This document shows positions 1-9,469 of a stretch of 64,000 nucleotides of DNA, piece after piece. How positions within the stretch are numbered: the first letter of the stretch is position 1; each line of letters begins with the position of its first letter. The notes below the pieces were generated by a model, which saw only the letters and a program-made list of their open reading frames with translations, did not search any database and was not told the DNA's origin. The stretch is from Andalucia godoyi (Eukaryota; Discoba; Jakobea; Jakobida; Andaluciidae), in the NCBI GenBank assembly GCA_009859145.1, contig VRVR01000041.1, forward strand, positions 186,001 to 250,000. Reading direction: 5' to 3'. Made by a program: the position numbers and the translations under genes.

Positions 1-1598
1 CCCATTCCTGCTCCGACTCCAGTTACACCGACAGCAGCCATAGAGCTACCAGACGCCACGCCCCCATGTGCAATGGTCGGTCCTGGGGCATTCCCAGAAT
101 TCTGAACTCCACCCACAGACCCAACCGAACCCGCTATTGCGCCCGAGCCACCCGAATTCCCTGCGCTCGCAACCGACACTCCTCCAGCAACATTGGCAGT
201 CGATGATCCGGACCGGGTCTTCTTGCGCGAACTAAAGAGGTAGTTTCGACGAACAAGCTTGGAAACACGCGACAAGTCAATGCGTGCAGGCTCGAACATG
301 TCGCATACTTCGGCACGCGTCAGCAACTGCAGCCCGACGTGGTGTGAGGGAACTCTGCGTCTCGGAAAGTCATCCTTGCGAACATTCTGTTCCACAATTG
401 CATTTCCGTATTTGTGCTCGAGTGCCGTGAAGCTCATCAGTTCTCGATCTCGAGCAAACTCGTGTGGATCCACTGGATATCGCAAGTCCTTGTAGACCTT
501 CCCGACCAACACCCCGGATTCATGGCTGCCTGCACCAGGCGATGCATTTCCTGCACCAGTTCCACTCCCCATTCCATTCGCATTAGTCACATGCAGTGGT
601 CCCACACCCGAATTCAACGACGACGACGACGATGGAAGGGGACCCACATTCGAACCGCCAGTGGACAACGATGAAGCAGCAGCAGCAGCAGCAGAAGAAG
701 AAGAAGAAGATGATGATGAGGATGATGAAGATGGTGGAGCAGATGTTGATGAAGAGGAGGACAAAAGATGCGAGGGTGTTTGCTGTTGGTGGAGATGGAG
801 GTGGTGCTGCGGAGCAGAACTAGGGGCTGTAGAGAGAGAGGAAGCGCCTGGTCCGGACGAATGTGAACCGCCAATCATGGCACCGAGAGGAACACTCAGC
901 ACATTTCCACCATCACGATGGCTACTCATACCATGACTGACATCGTTATTACTGCTGCCACTGCCAATGCTACCATTGTTATCGCCAGCGTTGTTGTTGC
1001 CATGAATATTGTGCACATTGCGGGGAGTGGCGCTGCTGTTGTTACTGCTGTTGATAGTACCGGCATCCAAATTGCTGTTATTGTGCATATGAGAGGGAAC
1101 AGAAGTATGAAACGAAGGCAGTGGATGAACATGCTGATGATGCTGCTGCTGCTGCTGTTGATGATGATGGTGATGATGCACGAGATCATTCTGCGCACTC
1201 GATGATAGTGCCGTCAATGCAGACGATGTTGTCCCCGATAGTGATGCCGAGGACGATGCAGATGGAAGTCCAGCAATGTGCGAGTCTCGATGATCAGAGG
1301 GTGAATGTGCGTATTCTGGTTGTGGATATGAATATGTCGAGGACTGCTGTTGATGGATGTGCGTTGCAGCTGCAGAAGACAGCGAAGATGACGGACGCAT
1401 GGACGGTGCTCCCGCAGCTCCAGAAGCAGCTGCCACCGACGCTACCGCTGATCCTACCGATACTGATGGTGCCGCCGATGTCGATGCCGATGCCGATGAC
1501 GCCAATGTCGTAGACGGAAGAGGCACTCCTGATGCCAGGTCAATATCCTCTGATCGAGCGCGTTTGGACCTCGGACGCCCATTCCACACTACAGCCAT
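1..1598 (-). CDS. Unrecognised low-complexity protein, 5' part (runs off the left edge)
   Basis: Reading leftwards from an ATG at 1598 there is one open frame with no stop to base 1, so at least 532 residues are encoded and the C-terminus lies outside the window. The first ~370 residues are compositionally biased: Ser/Ala-rich, then His/Gln runs (about 1130-1180), Asn/Ser/Gly runs (950-1080), and poly-Ser plus poly-Ala tracts (660-720). A conventional segment of about 110 residues follows (roughly 530-200), rich in charged residues, with a VYKDLRYPVDPHEFARDREL stretch and a run of basic residues near SSRKKTRSG. A second Gly/Ser/Ala-rich region then leads to the edge. I do not recognise a family. 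The composition suits a nuclear regulatory or scaffold protein, but that is inference. Codon use in the conventional segment looks normal for this window. Confidence 0.72.
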   Translation of the reverse strand, partial: MAVVWNGRPRSKRARSEDIDLASGVPLPSTTLASSASASTSAAPSVSVGSAVASVAAASGAAGAPSMRPSSSLSSAAATHIHQQQSSTYSYPQPEYAHSPSDHRDSHIAGLPSASSSASLSGTTSSALTALSSSAQNDLVHHHHHHQQQQQQHHQHVHPLPSFHTSVPSHMHNNSNLDAGTINSSNNSSATPRNVHNIHGNNNAGDNNGSIGSGSSNNDVSHGMSSHRDGGNVLSVPLGAMIGGSHSSGPGASSLSTAPSSAPQHHLHLHQQQTPSHLLSSSSSTSAPPSSSSSSSSSSSSSAAAAAASSLSTGGSNVGPLPSSSSSLNSGVGPLHVTNANGMGSGTGAGNASPGAGSHESGVLVGKVYKDLRYPVDPHEFARDRELMSFTALEHKYGNAIVEQNVRKDDFPRRRVPSHHVGLQLLTRAEVCDMFEPARIDLSRVSKLVRRNYLFSSRKKTRSGSSTANVAGGVSVASAGNSGGSGAIAGSVGSVGGVQNSGNAPGPTIAHGGVASGSSMAAVGVTGVGAGM

Positions 1599-1672
1599 TC
1601 CCTTTGAATCCGCAACGAGCAAAGAAATACGAAATAAAATTAACGAAAAAAATGAAACAAACGTAGTATATA

Positions 1673-1736
1673 TACACGCACACGCACACGCACACGCACA
1701 CGCACACGCACACGCACACGCACACGCACGCACACA
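1673..1736. repeat. (ACGCAC)n microsatellite
   Basis: About ten tandem copies of a CA/CG hexanucleotide, about 75 bp upstream of the start of the left-edge gene. The DNA from here to about 2100 is A-rich with AAAGAAA-type low complexity and shows no convincing gene. Confidence 0.9.
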
Positions 1737-2968
1737 GTACAAAGCCAAAAAGCAAAGCAAAAATTGTAAAACAAAAACAATAAAAAGAAAAGAAAAGAAA
1801 AGAAAAGGAAAAAAGGAAAAGGACAATAATTACAATCTAAGTCAGAAAAACGAAAAATGAAGGACGAAAACGAGTACAAAAGAAACAAAAAAATACAGAG
1901 ACAAGGAAGAGGAAGAAGTCCTGAAGGGAAACAAGAGGACGACGGTAAGAGAAAAGAGAAAGAGAGAACTCTGCCACCTGGGAGAGGAATCAAATTATAT
2001 CAAGCTGTGAGACACTGAGAGAGCGTAATAAAACGAAATATGAGAGAGAGAGAGGAATTATACTATTTAAAAAAAGGAGGGAAAAAAGAAACAGAGGCGG
2101 TAACCACGATCCGTGTGCAAATAGGCGATACCCAACAGTGTTGACAGAAGACTGGGAAGGCAAAAGGAGGAAAACGAAGAGGAGGGCAGATAGGATAACA
2201 GACACTCAGTTATTCAAAATGGGATGCGATGGAAAGGGGCATTTGTGTAGCGGTTATGGACACGATGAAAAAGGAGAAATAGCGCCTGCGATACATTGCA
2301 TCAGTACTAACTGGTTCTAATTGGTACTATTGCAATGTTGCATGAAGAATCGATCCTGCGTATCAATCATCTACTGTAGGCAGTAGACCCTCCCAGCGCA
2401 CTGTGCTCTTCTTTAAAGAGAGGTTGAGCACACCATCCCAATCTCGATGCATCACTGCTGTCTGGACGACCGGGGGTCACTGTCGATTGTGCGCGGCGCT
2501 GTCGGTGATGCGGTCTTGTGTTGTGGTGGCTCCATGCTCCACGAGAAGGTTCTCGCGGGGTGTTTTATTCTATTTAATAAAATAAATTAAAATTTGGTCC
2601 GCAAAGCGGCGATTTTCGGTACCATAAAAGGAGCCAATGGTGCCGCCCGCACGCCGCAAACGAGAGCATTGTGCCGATTGCGCTCGACAATGGCATTTCA
2701 CGTAACCTGCCGAACCACCAAAAACACGACGCCGTCCTGTGTCGTGTTAATTTTTTCCCTCCTTCTAAGATCCCCCCCCCCCCAAAAAAAAAAAAACCAA
2801 GTTCTTCCTCTCAAGTCTCGACACCACCTCTCTCTCGTTTCTCATTTTCCTTTTCGTTCAACATTTCCTTTTCTTTGTTGTTTGGTTTTCTCCGCCAACA
2901 CTGTGCGCTTGCGGCTTTTCTTCATACCTTTTATACTTGTCTGTGTTTCGAGAGAGCGACCAAGGTTG
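1737..2968. other. Intergenic region, A-rich, with dispersed repeat B
   Basis: Purine-rich, A-tract DNA with short GA runs and no ATG-initiated frame that looks coding. It contains copy 1 of dispersed repeat B (2283-2355) and a homopolymer junction of about 12 C followed by 12 A near 2771-2795, inside the probable 5' UTR of the downstream oxygenase gene. Confidence 0.6.
2283..2355 (+). repeat. Dispersed repeat B, copy 1 (hairpin-forming element)
   Basis: About 73 bp that matches 54495-54557 on the same strand. Shared blocks include CGCCTGCGAT at the left, then a hairpin with loop ACTA, then ACTATTGCAATGTTGCATG and CGATC. The stem here is ATCAGT/ACTGGT; the other copy has ATCAAT/ATTGAT, so two base pairs changed in a compensating way. 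This copy also carries an extra 10-bp near-duplicate of ACTAACTGGT. It may be a structured RNA, a mobile element fragment or a promoter module; the sequence does not decide. Confidence 0.7.
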
Positions 2969-4414
2969 ATGGAGGTGATAGTTCCCATTATCGGTTACTT
3001 GTCGGCGACGCTTCCCGATCGGGTATCAGTGAGTTTTCCCGCCATCGTGGTCTCGATTGTCGCTGCCGTCCTTTTGTGGAAGTTCGTTCCCGCACTTTTT
3101 TTCGAATATCGCTATGTGAGCAAAGAACACAACCCGGCGTTTCCGCTATCCGCCTCCGTACTCGGCCCAAAAATCCCGCGGATGGTCGGCGATGTCCCGC
3201 CTGTTCTCCCAAACGGGTGGTATCGCGTCTGTCTTTCGCGCGAGATTCTTCCCGGCCAAGTCCGTCCGTTCACGCTCTGCCAGCGCAACCTCGCTGTCTT
3301 CCGCACGCCAGACGGTACTGTAGCATCTCTGGATGCGTATTGCCCTCATCTCGGCGCCCATCTTGCCGTTCTAGGAACCGTCACATCCGAAGGCACCCTC
3401 CGCTGTCCGTTCCACGGATGGGAGCTCGATACGACTGGAAAATGTGTGAGAATCCCGTACATGTCCTCTCCATCCCCATCCTCCTCCTCGCCGTCATCGA
3501 TTACTTCTGAAGTCGAGTGCAAGCCACCACAAAATGCTCGAGTGAATGCATGGCCAACGTGCGAGCGGAATGGTCTTGTGCATGTCTGGTTTGATGCAGA
3601 AGGACGACCGCCGTACTGGACCGTTCCTTATCGTCCCGAGCTTCATCCCGCCGAAGCTCTTGCAGAGACCATTTCGCTTCAGCAGCGCAACGAGACCTGC
3701 TCGCCCTCCGACGCCGTCAGCAACAGTGGCAATGGCAATGGCAATGGCAAAAACGATACCAGTGGCACTCGCGGCGACACCCAGATGCATGCTCAGCGAC
3801 GTTTCAAATTTCATGGAAAATTGGAGCACTACGTGCGCGCGCACATCCAAGAGCTCCCAGAAAATGGACCAGATGTCGCGCATCTGAATGTCCTTCACAC
3901 GGATTTTCTGGTTCGGATACTGTCGAAGCTGGGGTTTGATCATGTGTGGGCCGCACATTGGGCACCGTCGCAGCAGACTGGCCTTGAGCATGTGTCGGAC
4001 ATTACGCTGACGCAAAGCATGCGGTTTCTGGGACGTAAGCTTCCCATGTCGAGCATCACCGCGACGATCCAGCAGGTTGGCCCGTCGCTTGTGTACCTCC
4101 GCTTGAACGCCTGGTTCGGGTCGTTCTTGATCATCCAGTCCGTCTCGCCGTTCGAGCCGCTTCTGCAACACGTCGTCCACACGCTCTTTGCCCAGTCCTA
4201 TGTTCCGAGAGCAGTCGCAAAATTCATCATGTGGGGCCTCAAGGTCCAGTTCGAACGCGACCATCCAATCTGGTCCGCGAAAACGTACGTCAGAACCCCA
4301 ATGCTCGTTCGTGGTGATGGCCCGATCCTGATCTTCCGAAAATGGTACGCTCGATTCTACTCGAAAAGCTCGCCTACCATCCAAGAAGAAGCTGCAAAGC
4401 TGCTCTCTTGGTGA
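2969..4414 (+). CDS. Rieske oxygenase, DAF-36/Neverland (cholesterol 7-desaturase) type
   Basis: Predicted 481-residue membrane-associated Rieske non-haem iron oxygenase. Order of elements: an N-terminal hydrophobic segment (about residues 18-40); a Rieske [2Fe-2S] domain with C-x-H (CPHLGAH) and C-x2-H (CPFHGW) 17 residues apart; a Ser-rich and a Gly/Asn-rich insert; then the catalytic domain with an ENGPDVAHLNVLH motif giving the Asp/His/His iron ligands. The end, RKWYARFYS, is typical of the DAF-36/Neverland family, which introduces the C7-C8 double bond in cholesterol at the endoplasmic reticulum. The open frame extends upstream without ATG; the ATG at 2969 places the membrane segment at the N-terminus as in the family. 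An in-frame ATG near 2690 is possible but would add an odd low-complexity leader. Substrate is inferred from the family; plant Rieske chlorophyll-pathway enzymes share the fold. Confidence 0.87.
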   Translation: MEVIVPIIGYLSATLPDRVSVSFPAIVVSIVAAVLLWKFVPALFFEYRYVSKEHNPAFPLSASVLGPKIPRMVGDVPPVLPNGWYRVCLSREILPGQVRPFTLCQRNLAVFRTPDGTVASLDAYCPHLGAHLAVLGTVTSEGTLRCPFHGWELDTTGKCVRIPYMSSPSPSSSSPSSITSEVECKPPQNARVNAWPTCERNGLVHVWFDAEGRPPYWTVPYRPELHPAEALAETISLQQRNETCSPSDAVSNSGNGNGNGKNDTSGTRGDTQMHAQRRFKFHGKLEHYVRAHIQELPENGPDVAHLNVLHTDFLVRILSKLGFDHVWAAHWAPSQQTGLEHVSDITLTQSMRFLGRKLPMSSITATIQQVGPSLVYLRLNAWFGSFLIIQSVSPFEPLLQHVVHTLFAQSYVPRAVAKFIMWGLKVQFERDHPIWSAKTYVRTPMLVRGDGPILIFRKWYARFYSKSSPTIQEEAAKLLSW

Positions 4415-5205
4415 GTATGGCGAAAACGCCTCGCCATCCAGGCAAGCCGGACCTCATTGTCACCAAACTGTCATCCCATCCGACGTTTCTGTCGGTTTTT
4501 GCGCACATCCTCCACAGCTAGCCGCAAGTGTGATATTTAATTTTAAAAAAAACAATATTATTGATCAAAAACTTTGAAAACAATATTCTGTGCAAACTGC
4601 AAAAATGTAAAGCCTAAATTTCCCTCCTTTTTCCATATTCCACGAACGCTTCATTCTTTGACTCTACGTCTCTTGCAGGCCTGCCAGTTTTCCACTTCAT
4701 GGACGAAGGATCCCGACCACCGCGCCCGTGAGCATTGCCAGCAACGGGCCGCATACGTTGATGAAGCAGGAAAGGCTGGTGACGTGCAGCACTCAATAAT
4801 TTTCGCCACAGCGCTTCGGAATCTTTTTCGATCCGTGTTTGCTCTGCCGAGAAGCAGTCCCGGCAAGACGTTCCATCGCTTGGGTGGATGTCGATGGACC
4901 CGGGGTGGGCCTACCCCTTCCTCTTCTGAATTGAATGCACATTCAGCTTGGATGCATGACTGAATACAGATGGTCAACAATGATCAGCAATGCTCAAGTG
5001 TCCAAGCGCAGGCGAAGGCCCATCGCAGAATGCTCCACCCGCACTTGCTGACTGTAAATCAAAAAAAAAATCCAAAAAAAGAAAAGGGAAAAAGGCAACC
5101 ACCCTCCAGCTGTAAAAAGCAAAAAACAGCTTTCCCGTTTTGATTGACGTTGACGCATCTCGAAAACGGCTAGGAATCTGGACAGCAAGGAACGACGACG
5201 GTGCG
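4415..5205. other. Intergenic region, no supported gene
   Basis: No ATG-initiated frame here has a recognisable product. A small inverted repeat CCGAC/GTCGG followed by a T run lies at about 4479-4500, just after the oxygenase gene, and could be a 3' processing structure. A stretch at 4670-4960 is free of stops in one plus frame but shows no motif. Confidence 0.5.
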
Positions 5206-6078
5206 ATGAATGCGAGTGTCGTCGAGTCGCTGCAGGGCCGCAAGAAGCTGAGTGCAGCAGACGTTGCCGCGATTGCGCTTGAATCGCAGCACCAAGGGAC
5301 GTCGCTTGACGCACACGGGCACAACGCGCTTATCTCAACCGCATCCCAGTTCCAGTACTTGATGCAATGGGTGCTGAGCTGCATTGGCGCCCACCGCAAG
5401 GCACACCACTTCATACGCCAGCAGCTGCAGCTCGCCGCGGAGCCGCCGCGCCTCGACGACGATGAGGACTTGCTGCGTCTGCACGTCGTCCTTGTCGGGG
5501 CGCACGGACGCATTGGTCGACATCTGGCGACTGTGCTGGAGAGCGGGGCTTGGGATACGAGCATCAACTCCAGCATCAAGGTTCATGGAGTGGTGCGGGC
5601 GACAAGTGCACGGGATTTGCAGACGATTGTGTCGACAAGGTGCGACGTGCTTGTGCTGGCGTGCTTGCCAGCGCATTTACAAGCGTTGGCATCGGATCTG
5701 AGGGGAGCGCTGCAGCGACACACATGTGTGCTGTCGCTGCTGGCCGATGTCCCGGAGCTGCGGATCCGCGGGCTGCTGGGCATTGAGGGCGCGGTGTGTG
5801 CGGTGTCGAATTGTCCGACGGCAGCTGAATTGGGAATGATGGACGCGGCAGCGGATGGCAGCAGTTTCCTGCACGAGATGCTGGAGTCGGCGGTGCGCTC
5901 GTACGTCCAGAAACTCGCAAGCCCCTCTGTGATGCAGGACGTCTACTTGGCGCTCGGCAGACCAAAGTTGCGCGAATACGACGTGCATGCCATCGCTGCG
6001 ACCTTTCGAGACTATGTCGACAACATCATCCGCGCGTCCTTTGCCCAGAAGCCCATTTCCGTCGCCCTCCAGTCCTAA
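5206..6078 (+). CDS. NOXRED1-like NADP-dependent oxidoreductase
   Basis: Predicted 290-residue protein of the pyrroline-5-carboxylate-reductase-like superfamily, closest in layout to animal NOXRED1: an N-terminal helical segment of about 85 residues, then a Rossmann fold starting LHVVLVGAHGRIGRHLA (a G-x-x-G-x-x-G dinucleotide loop), strands ending DVLVLACLP and VLSLLADVP, and a helical C-terminal part. No catalytic assignment is possible from the sequence, and the biological role of NOXRED1 is poorly known. The start is the first ATG of the frame; upstream codons in this frame have no ATG. It ends about 230 bp before the convergent glyoxalase II gene. Confidence 0.7.
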   Translation: MNASVVESLQGRKKLSAADVAAIALESQHQGTSLDAHGHNALISTASQFQYLMQWVLSCIGAHRKAHHFIRQQLQLAAEPPRLDDDEDLLRLHVVLVGAHGRIGRHLATVLESGAWDTSINSSIKVHGVVRATSARDLQTIVSTRCDVLVLACLPAHLQALASDLRGALQRHTCVLSLLADVPELRIRGLLGIEGAVCAVSNCPTAAELGMMDAAADGSSFLHEMLESAVRSYVQKLASPSVMQDVYLALGRPKLREYDVHAIAATFRDYVDNIIRASFAQKPISVALQS

Positions 6079-6304
6079 GCTGCCAAGTGCGCGCTGTTGT
6101 TCTCTGTCCCTCTCCAGTTCTCCAGTTCTCCAGTTCTCCAGTTCTCCCATCTTCCGCATCCAACCTCTTGGCCGCATGTACATATGTCAGAGGTGCACAT
6201 CAGTTCTTCATTCCCTTTCTTAACCTAAAGAAACAATTCCTTCTTGCTTTTCTTCTTTTTTTATTTGGTTTGGATTCCCCCAGAAGAGGAAGGAGGTTAG
6301 GTTC

Positions 6305-7159
6305 TCAGGGCTTTGGCTTCCACTCGTCCTTGTATTTCCTCAACTTGGTCATTGCTTCTGCGGGCGACTCTGCGGCGAATCGCGCATCGTCCTTCATGAG
6401 GGCTCTGACCCGCATAAAGACATTGTGCTGTTTTTCCGCGGCGACCGTCGATGGGATCGTCGGCGTATCCGACTTGCCCATCTCGACGGCCCAGCCGAGT
6501 TTTGTCTGAATGGCACCGTTTGTCGGCTCGGCATCGGATCCAAAGCGCAGATTCGACTCGGAGTATTCATGACCGCAGTACACGAGGGTCGCATCATCCA
6601 GCTGCGCAATGCGGTCCATGTTCTGCAGCATCTGCGCACCGTCTCCTTCAAAAAAGCGGCCGCAGCCACCGATGAACAGTGTATCGCCCGAGAAGAGTGC
6701 CTGCTGCCCGCTCTGCGTATCGCGGGCAATGTACAAGACATGTCCGGATGTATGGCACGGCGCTTCCATCACGGAAATCTGGATGTGGGAGCCAAGCTGC
6801 AGGACATCTCCGTCCTTCACGTTGTGCGTTTTCGCAGGAACGTTTTCGTGGACGCCGCCGTAGATCGCAAGGTCCGGATGCGACTTGGCAAGAGCTTCGT
6901 TTCCTCCGGAGTGGTCCCAATGCTTGTGCGTCGTGAGAATCCAGCAAAGACGCATCCCGTGAGAATCCGCAGCTGCAAGCACTTTCGCAGGCTCTGCAGG
7001 ATCAACGGCCGCCGTCAGACCGCTTGCTTCGTCTTGGATCAGATACGCATAATTGTCTTCAAAAACAGGAACAGGAACAATCTTCATTTGCGGACGTACG
7101 CGGGTAGGAAATCGGCACAGGCGAAGAACAGAGCTAGGAATCAAACCAATCCTGTGCAT
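6305..7159 (-). CDS. HAGH: Glyoxalase II (hydroxyacylglutathione hydrolase)
   Basis: Metallo-beta-lactamase-fold thiolesterase that hydrolyses S-lactoylglutathione to lactate and glutathione, the second step of methylglyoxal detoxification. Visible motifs: start of fold MKIVPVPVFEDNYAYLI, metal-binding TTHKHWDHSGGN (T-H-x-H-x-D-H), CHTSGH with the next His ligand, FSGDTLFIGGCGRFFEG with the bridging Asp, and YCGHEYSESNLRF. Length of the core (about 261 residues from 7087) equals the family. The ATG at 7159 adds 24 Arg-rich residues that could be a mitochondrial presequence; the alternative start at 7087 would give a cytosolic enzyme. Both ends may be used, as in other eukaryotes. Confidence 0.95.
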   Translation of the reverse strand: MHRIGLIPSSVLRLCRFPTRVRPQMKIVPVPVFEDNYAYLIQDEASGLTAAVDPAEPAKVLAAADSHGMRLCWILTTHKHWDHSGGNEALAKSHPDLAIYGGVHENVPAKTHNVKDGDVLQLGSHIQISVMEAPCHTSGHVLYIARDTQSGQQALFSGDTLFIGGCGRFFEGDGAQMLQNMDRIAQLDDATLVYCGHEYSESNLRFGSDAEPTNGAIQTKLGWAVEMGKSDTPTIPSTVAAEKQHNVFMRVRALMKDDARFAAESPAEAMTKLRKYKDEWKPKP

Positions 7160-7424
7160 GCACCACGTCACCAACAAGATTCTCGCATTCCGGGAAGAGA
7201 TAAAATAGAAAACAGAACAACAAAAACAAAAAAGGAAAGGAAAAGTGAATGTTAGAACGAAAAGAGAGAAAAACACTCAGTCGCCGAGTTTCAAGTGGAA
7301 CTCGCAAGATGAAAAAGAAGAGAGCATCTGAGAAATTTGAAACATTCTGTTTTCGTTTTCTTTTGTTTATGTAGGGAAGGGGGAAAAAAAAAACATTTCA
7401 AGAGTGGTGGTGATTCACTATGGT

Positions 7425-7817
7425 TTAGTAGACATAGGCAAGGATCTTTCCTCCGGTGTTCTTGCGGTTGGCCTCGGTGTGGTCCATGATTCCGGCAGAG
7501 GTGGTGAGAACCATGACTCCGAACTGACGGGACGGGAGAAGGGCGTTGCTCCACTTCTCGAGGTCCTGGATCTTGATGTCGAAACGGGGCGAGATAACTC
7601 CGCACTTGTTGATGCGTCCGTTGAGTTCGATAACAATCTTTCCGGCACGGTGGTCGTCGATGATCTCAAAGTCTCCAATGTATCCGTGCTTCTGCAAAAC
7701 CTGGAGAACCTTGACGATCACCTTGGACGAAGGGCGAACGATTACCTGTCGCTTTCCACGCTTCTCGGCGTTGTTGATGGAGCGGAGGCAATCCGCGAGA
7801 GCACTCATGCGAACCAT
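7425..7817 (-). CDS. RPS15A: 40S ribosomal protein S15a (uS8)
   Basis: Complete 130-residue uS8, same length as human RPS15A/yeast Rps22. The start [19 protein letters not shown], the central [18 protein letters not shown] and the C-terminal [18 protein letters not shown] are near identical to the family, so no exon is missing. It binds 18S rRNA in the small cytosolic subunit. It lies about 270 bp upstream of glyoxalase II on the same strand. Confidence 0.98.
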   Translation of the reverse strand: MVRMSALADCLRSINNAEKRGKRQVIVRPSSKVIVKVLQVLQKHGYIGDFEIIDDHRAGKIVIELNGRINKCGVISPRFDIKIQDLEKWSNALLPSRQFGVMVLTTSAGIMDHTEANRKNTGGKILAYVY

Positions 7818-8731
7818 TTTCTTACAAGTCTAATAAAGCAAGCATTCCAAAACAAAAATTAAATACGTAAGTCCAACTGTGCTCCGAAATACTCAATGAG
7901 AACGGGGGAAACTGCGTGAGAAGGAATCGAAAACAGAACGCAGGACATCATCACATTGCACAAACCAGCCACCGACAATTAACGACATCGCCCAAATTGA
8001 AAATTATAAAAGAGGGTAACGTAAAGAGCATTATGCTCCATTTTCTTCTTTCTATTGTCAATCCAGGCGCAAGAGTCATCAATGGAAAGGGGCCAGCGGC
8101 ACGGAGTGTCCGAGTTGCACGTTCTAAACTTTTCCCCACATGCAGAAAAAGATAAAGAAAGAGAAACCGGAGTCGACGTACCTATTCGATGTCACACTGA
8201 AAAAGCTGATCACAAGGAGAAAGGGAAAAGGAGAAGGAAGAGGCAGAAGAAAGAAAGGAGAAGAAGGAAACACGGACTGAATAATTGGAGCTGCGAAAGT
8301 GACAACAATAAAGGAAGAGGATTTGCAGAAAGCACGAAAAGATGCTTTTGTAACCCTAGCATAGGGTTATCTCGCCCCCTAACAAGGTTTTGTTATCATT
8401 TGTGCGCTTGAACCATTTTTTAATATTTTACGACAGACGAAGCACAGCCCTCTCTATGTTTTTTGCCTTTCTGTCTCGGCCATGCCAACTGGACAGCAGG
8501 GCGAGGCATCCCGAGCATTTGTGAGGAGTTTGTGTGGCGTTCCAATGTTTTTTGTTTCTCGGATACTGCATGGTGCTTCTGTGCAGAATGAAAGCGCGGC
8601 AGTGAGGACATCAAGAAAGTGGGTGTAGATGAAAATATTTAAATAGGTACAATGGACGGGTTCTAGGTGAGAGAATAATCAACAACAACAACAGCAGCAG
8701 CAGCATCCATGGAAAAACTCATTCACTAGGA
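7818..8731. other. Intergenic region with a paired-hairpin segment
   Basis: No supported protein gene. At 8351-8369 lies TAACCCTAGCATAGGGTTA, an 8-bp stem with a 3-nt loop, and at 8380-8395 a second 6-bp stem TAACAA/TTGTTA with loop GGTT. A T-rich tract follows at about 8415-8430. The arrangement could be part of a small structured RNA, but no known RNA family is recognised. A purine-rich low-complexity block lies at 8200-8280 and a short (CAG)n run at 8690-8703, next to the EAF6 3' end. Confidence 0.45.
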
Positions 8732-9410
8732 TCAATGCCTTCTCGATGTTTTCCCGGTGGATTTTTTCCCAGTTGCTTTTCCAGAGCCTCGATTTGACGC
8801 ATCCACAGAAGAAGAAAGAGCCGCATTCGACGACAGCTCAGGCTCCCCAAAGCTAAGCTGGATCGGCCTCGACGGTAACGTATCCTTTTCTGTGTATGCC
8901 AAGTATCGATCTCCAACATTCTACAAGTTCGCAAGAAGAAAATTAATTAAAAAAATATAATAAAATAAAATAAATAAACACACGAAAGATTACCGTAAGT
9001 CACTCCATTCTCCCGTCAAACTCGATGGTCATCACAATCATCATGATCATGATCATGCAGGAAGCCGATCAATGACTAATGATTCTTCAAAGTCGAATCT
9101 CGCACGAATTGACGGGAAAATGAGAAGAGCCAAAAAGAAGACATACGCGTTCTGCGGTGATGGACGAGTACGAAAAGATGCGATCGGATTCTTTGAAGCG
9201 CTGTCTTCGCACTGAAGGGTTTGCGCCTTTGGATTTCGAGACCAAATATGGTTCCCATCCTCTCGATGCGTTTCCATGGGCCCACGTTTCCTCGAGATAC
9301 CCGCCCTCGAGATTGAAGATTTGGTTTTCAATATGCCGAACTTGCTCTTCCAACTCTGACTTGCGCTGCTTCAGCTGGCTCAAATTCACTCCTTCCGATG
9401 ACCCAGACAT
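8732..9410 (-). CDS. EAF6: EAF6/MEAF6, NuA4/HBO1 acetyltransferase complex subunit (two exons)
   Basis: Exon 1 is 9147-9410 (88 codons, ATG at 9410) and exon 2 is 8732-8920 (62 codons plus TGA); the intron 8921-9146 begins GTATGT and ends TTGTAG, phase 0. The 150-residue product has the family pattern: a leucine-rich coiled coil (LKQRKSELEEQVRHIENQI), then FNLEGGYLEET, GNASRGWEPYL, RRQRFKESDRIFSYSSITA, and after splicing a Ser/Gly/Lys-rich tail. Human MEAF6 has the matching GSYLEDT, GNIIRGWDRYL and RKFKEAERLFSKSSVT. The subunit bridges Epl/BRPF-type scaffolds to the histone acetyltransferase in the nucleus. Unspliced, exon 1 would read into an unrelated tail, so the splice is well supported. 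Confidence 0.93.
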
Positions 9411-9420
9411 TCTGACGAAA

Positions 9421-9469
9421 TAATAATAATAATGGTAATAATGGTAATAATGGTAATAATGGTAATAAT
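9421..9469. repeat. (GGTAATAAT)n minisatellite in the EAF6 5' leader
   Basis: Four copies of a 9-bp unit plus TAA repeats, ending 11 bp from the EAF6 start codon. Confidence 0.9.

Noticed and set aside
3494-4384. Long minus-strand ORF opposite the Rieske oxygenase
   Set aside because: Antisense shadow of a well-supported gene; no motif and unusual composition.
4574-4963. 129-codon plus-strand frame between the Rieske and NOXRED1-like genes
   Set aside because: No suitable ATG and no recognisable sequence pattern; kept only as intergenic.
6425-7255. Plus-strand ORF of 276 codons opposite glyoxalase II
   Set aside because: Antisense shadow; the opposite strand carries all glyoxalase II motifs.
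8352-8368. Telomere-like AACCCTA/TAGGGTT words
   Set aside because: Single inverted pair, no tandem TTAGGG array; better described as a hairpin.
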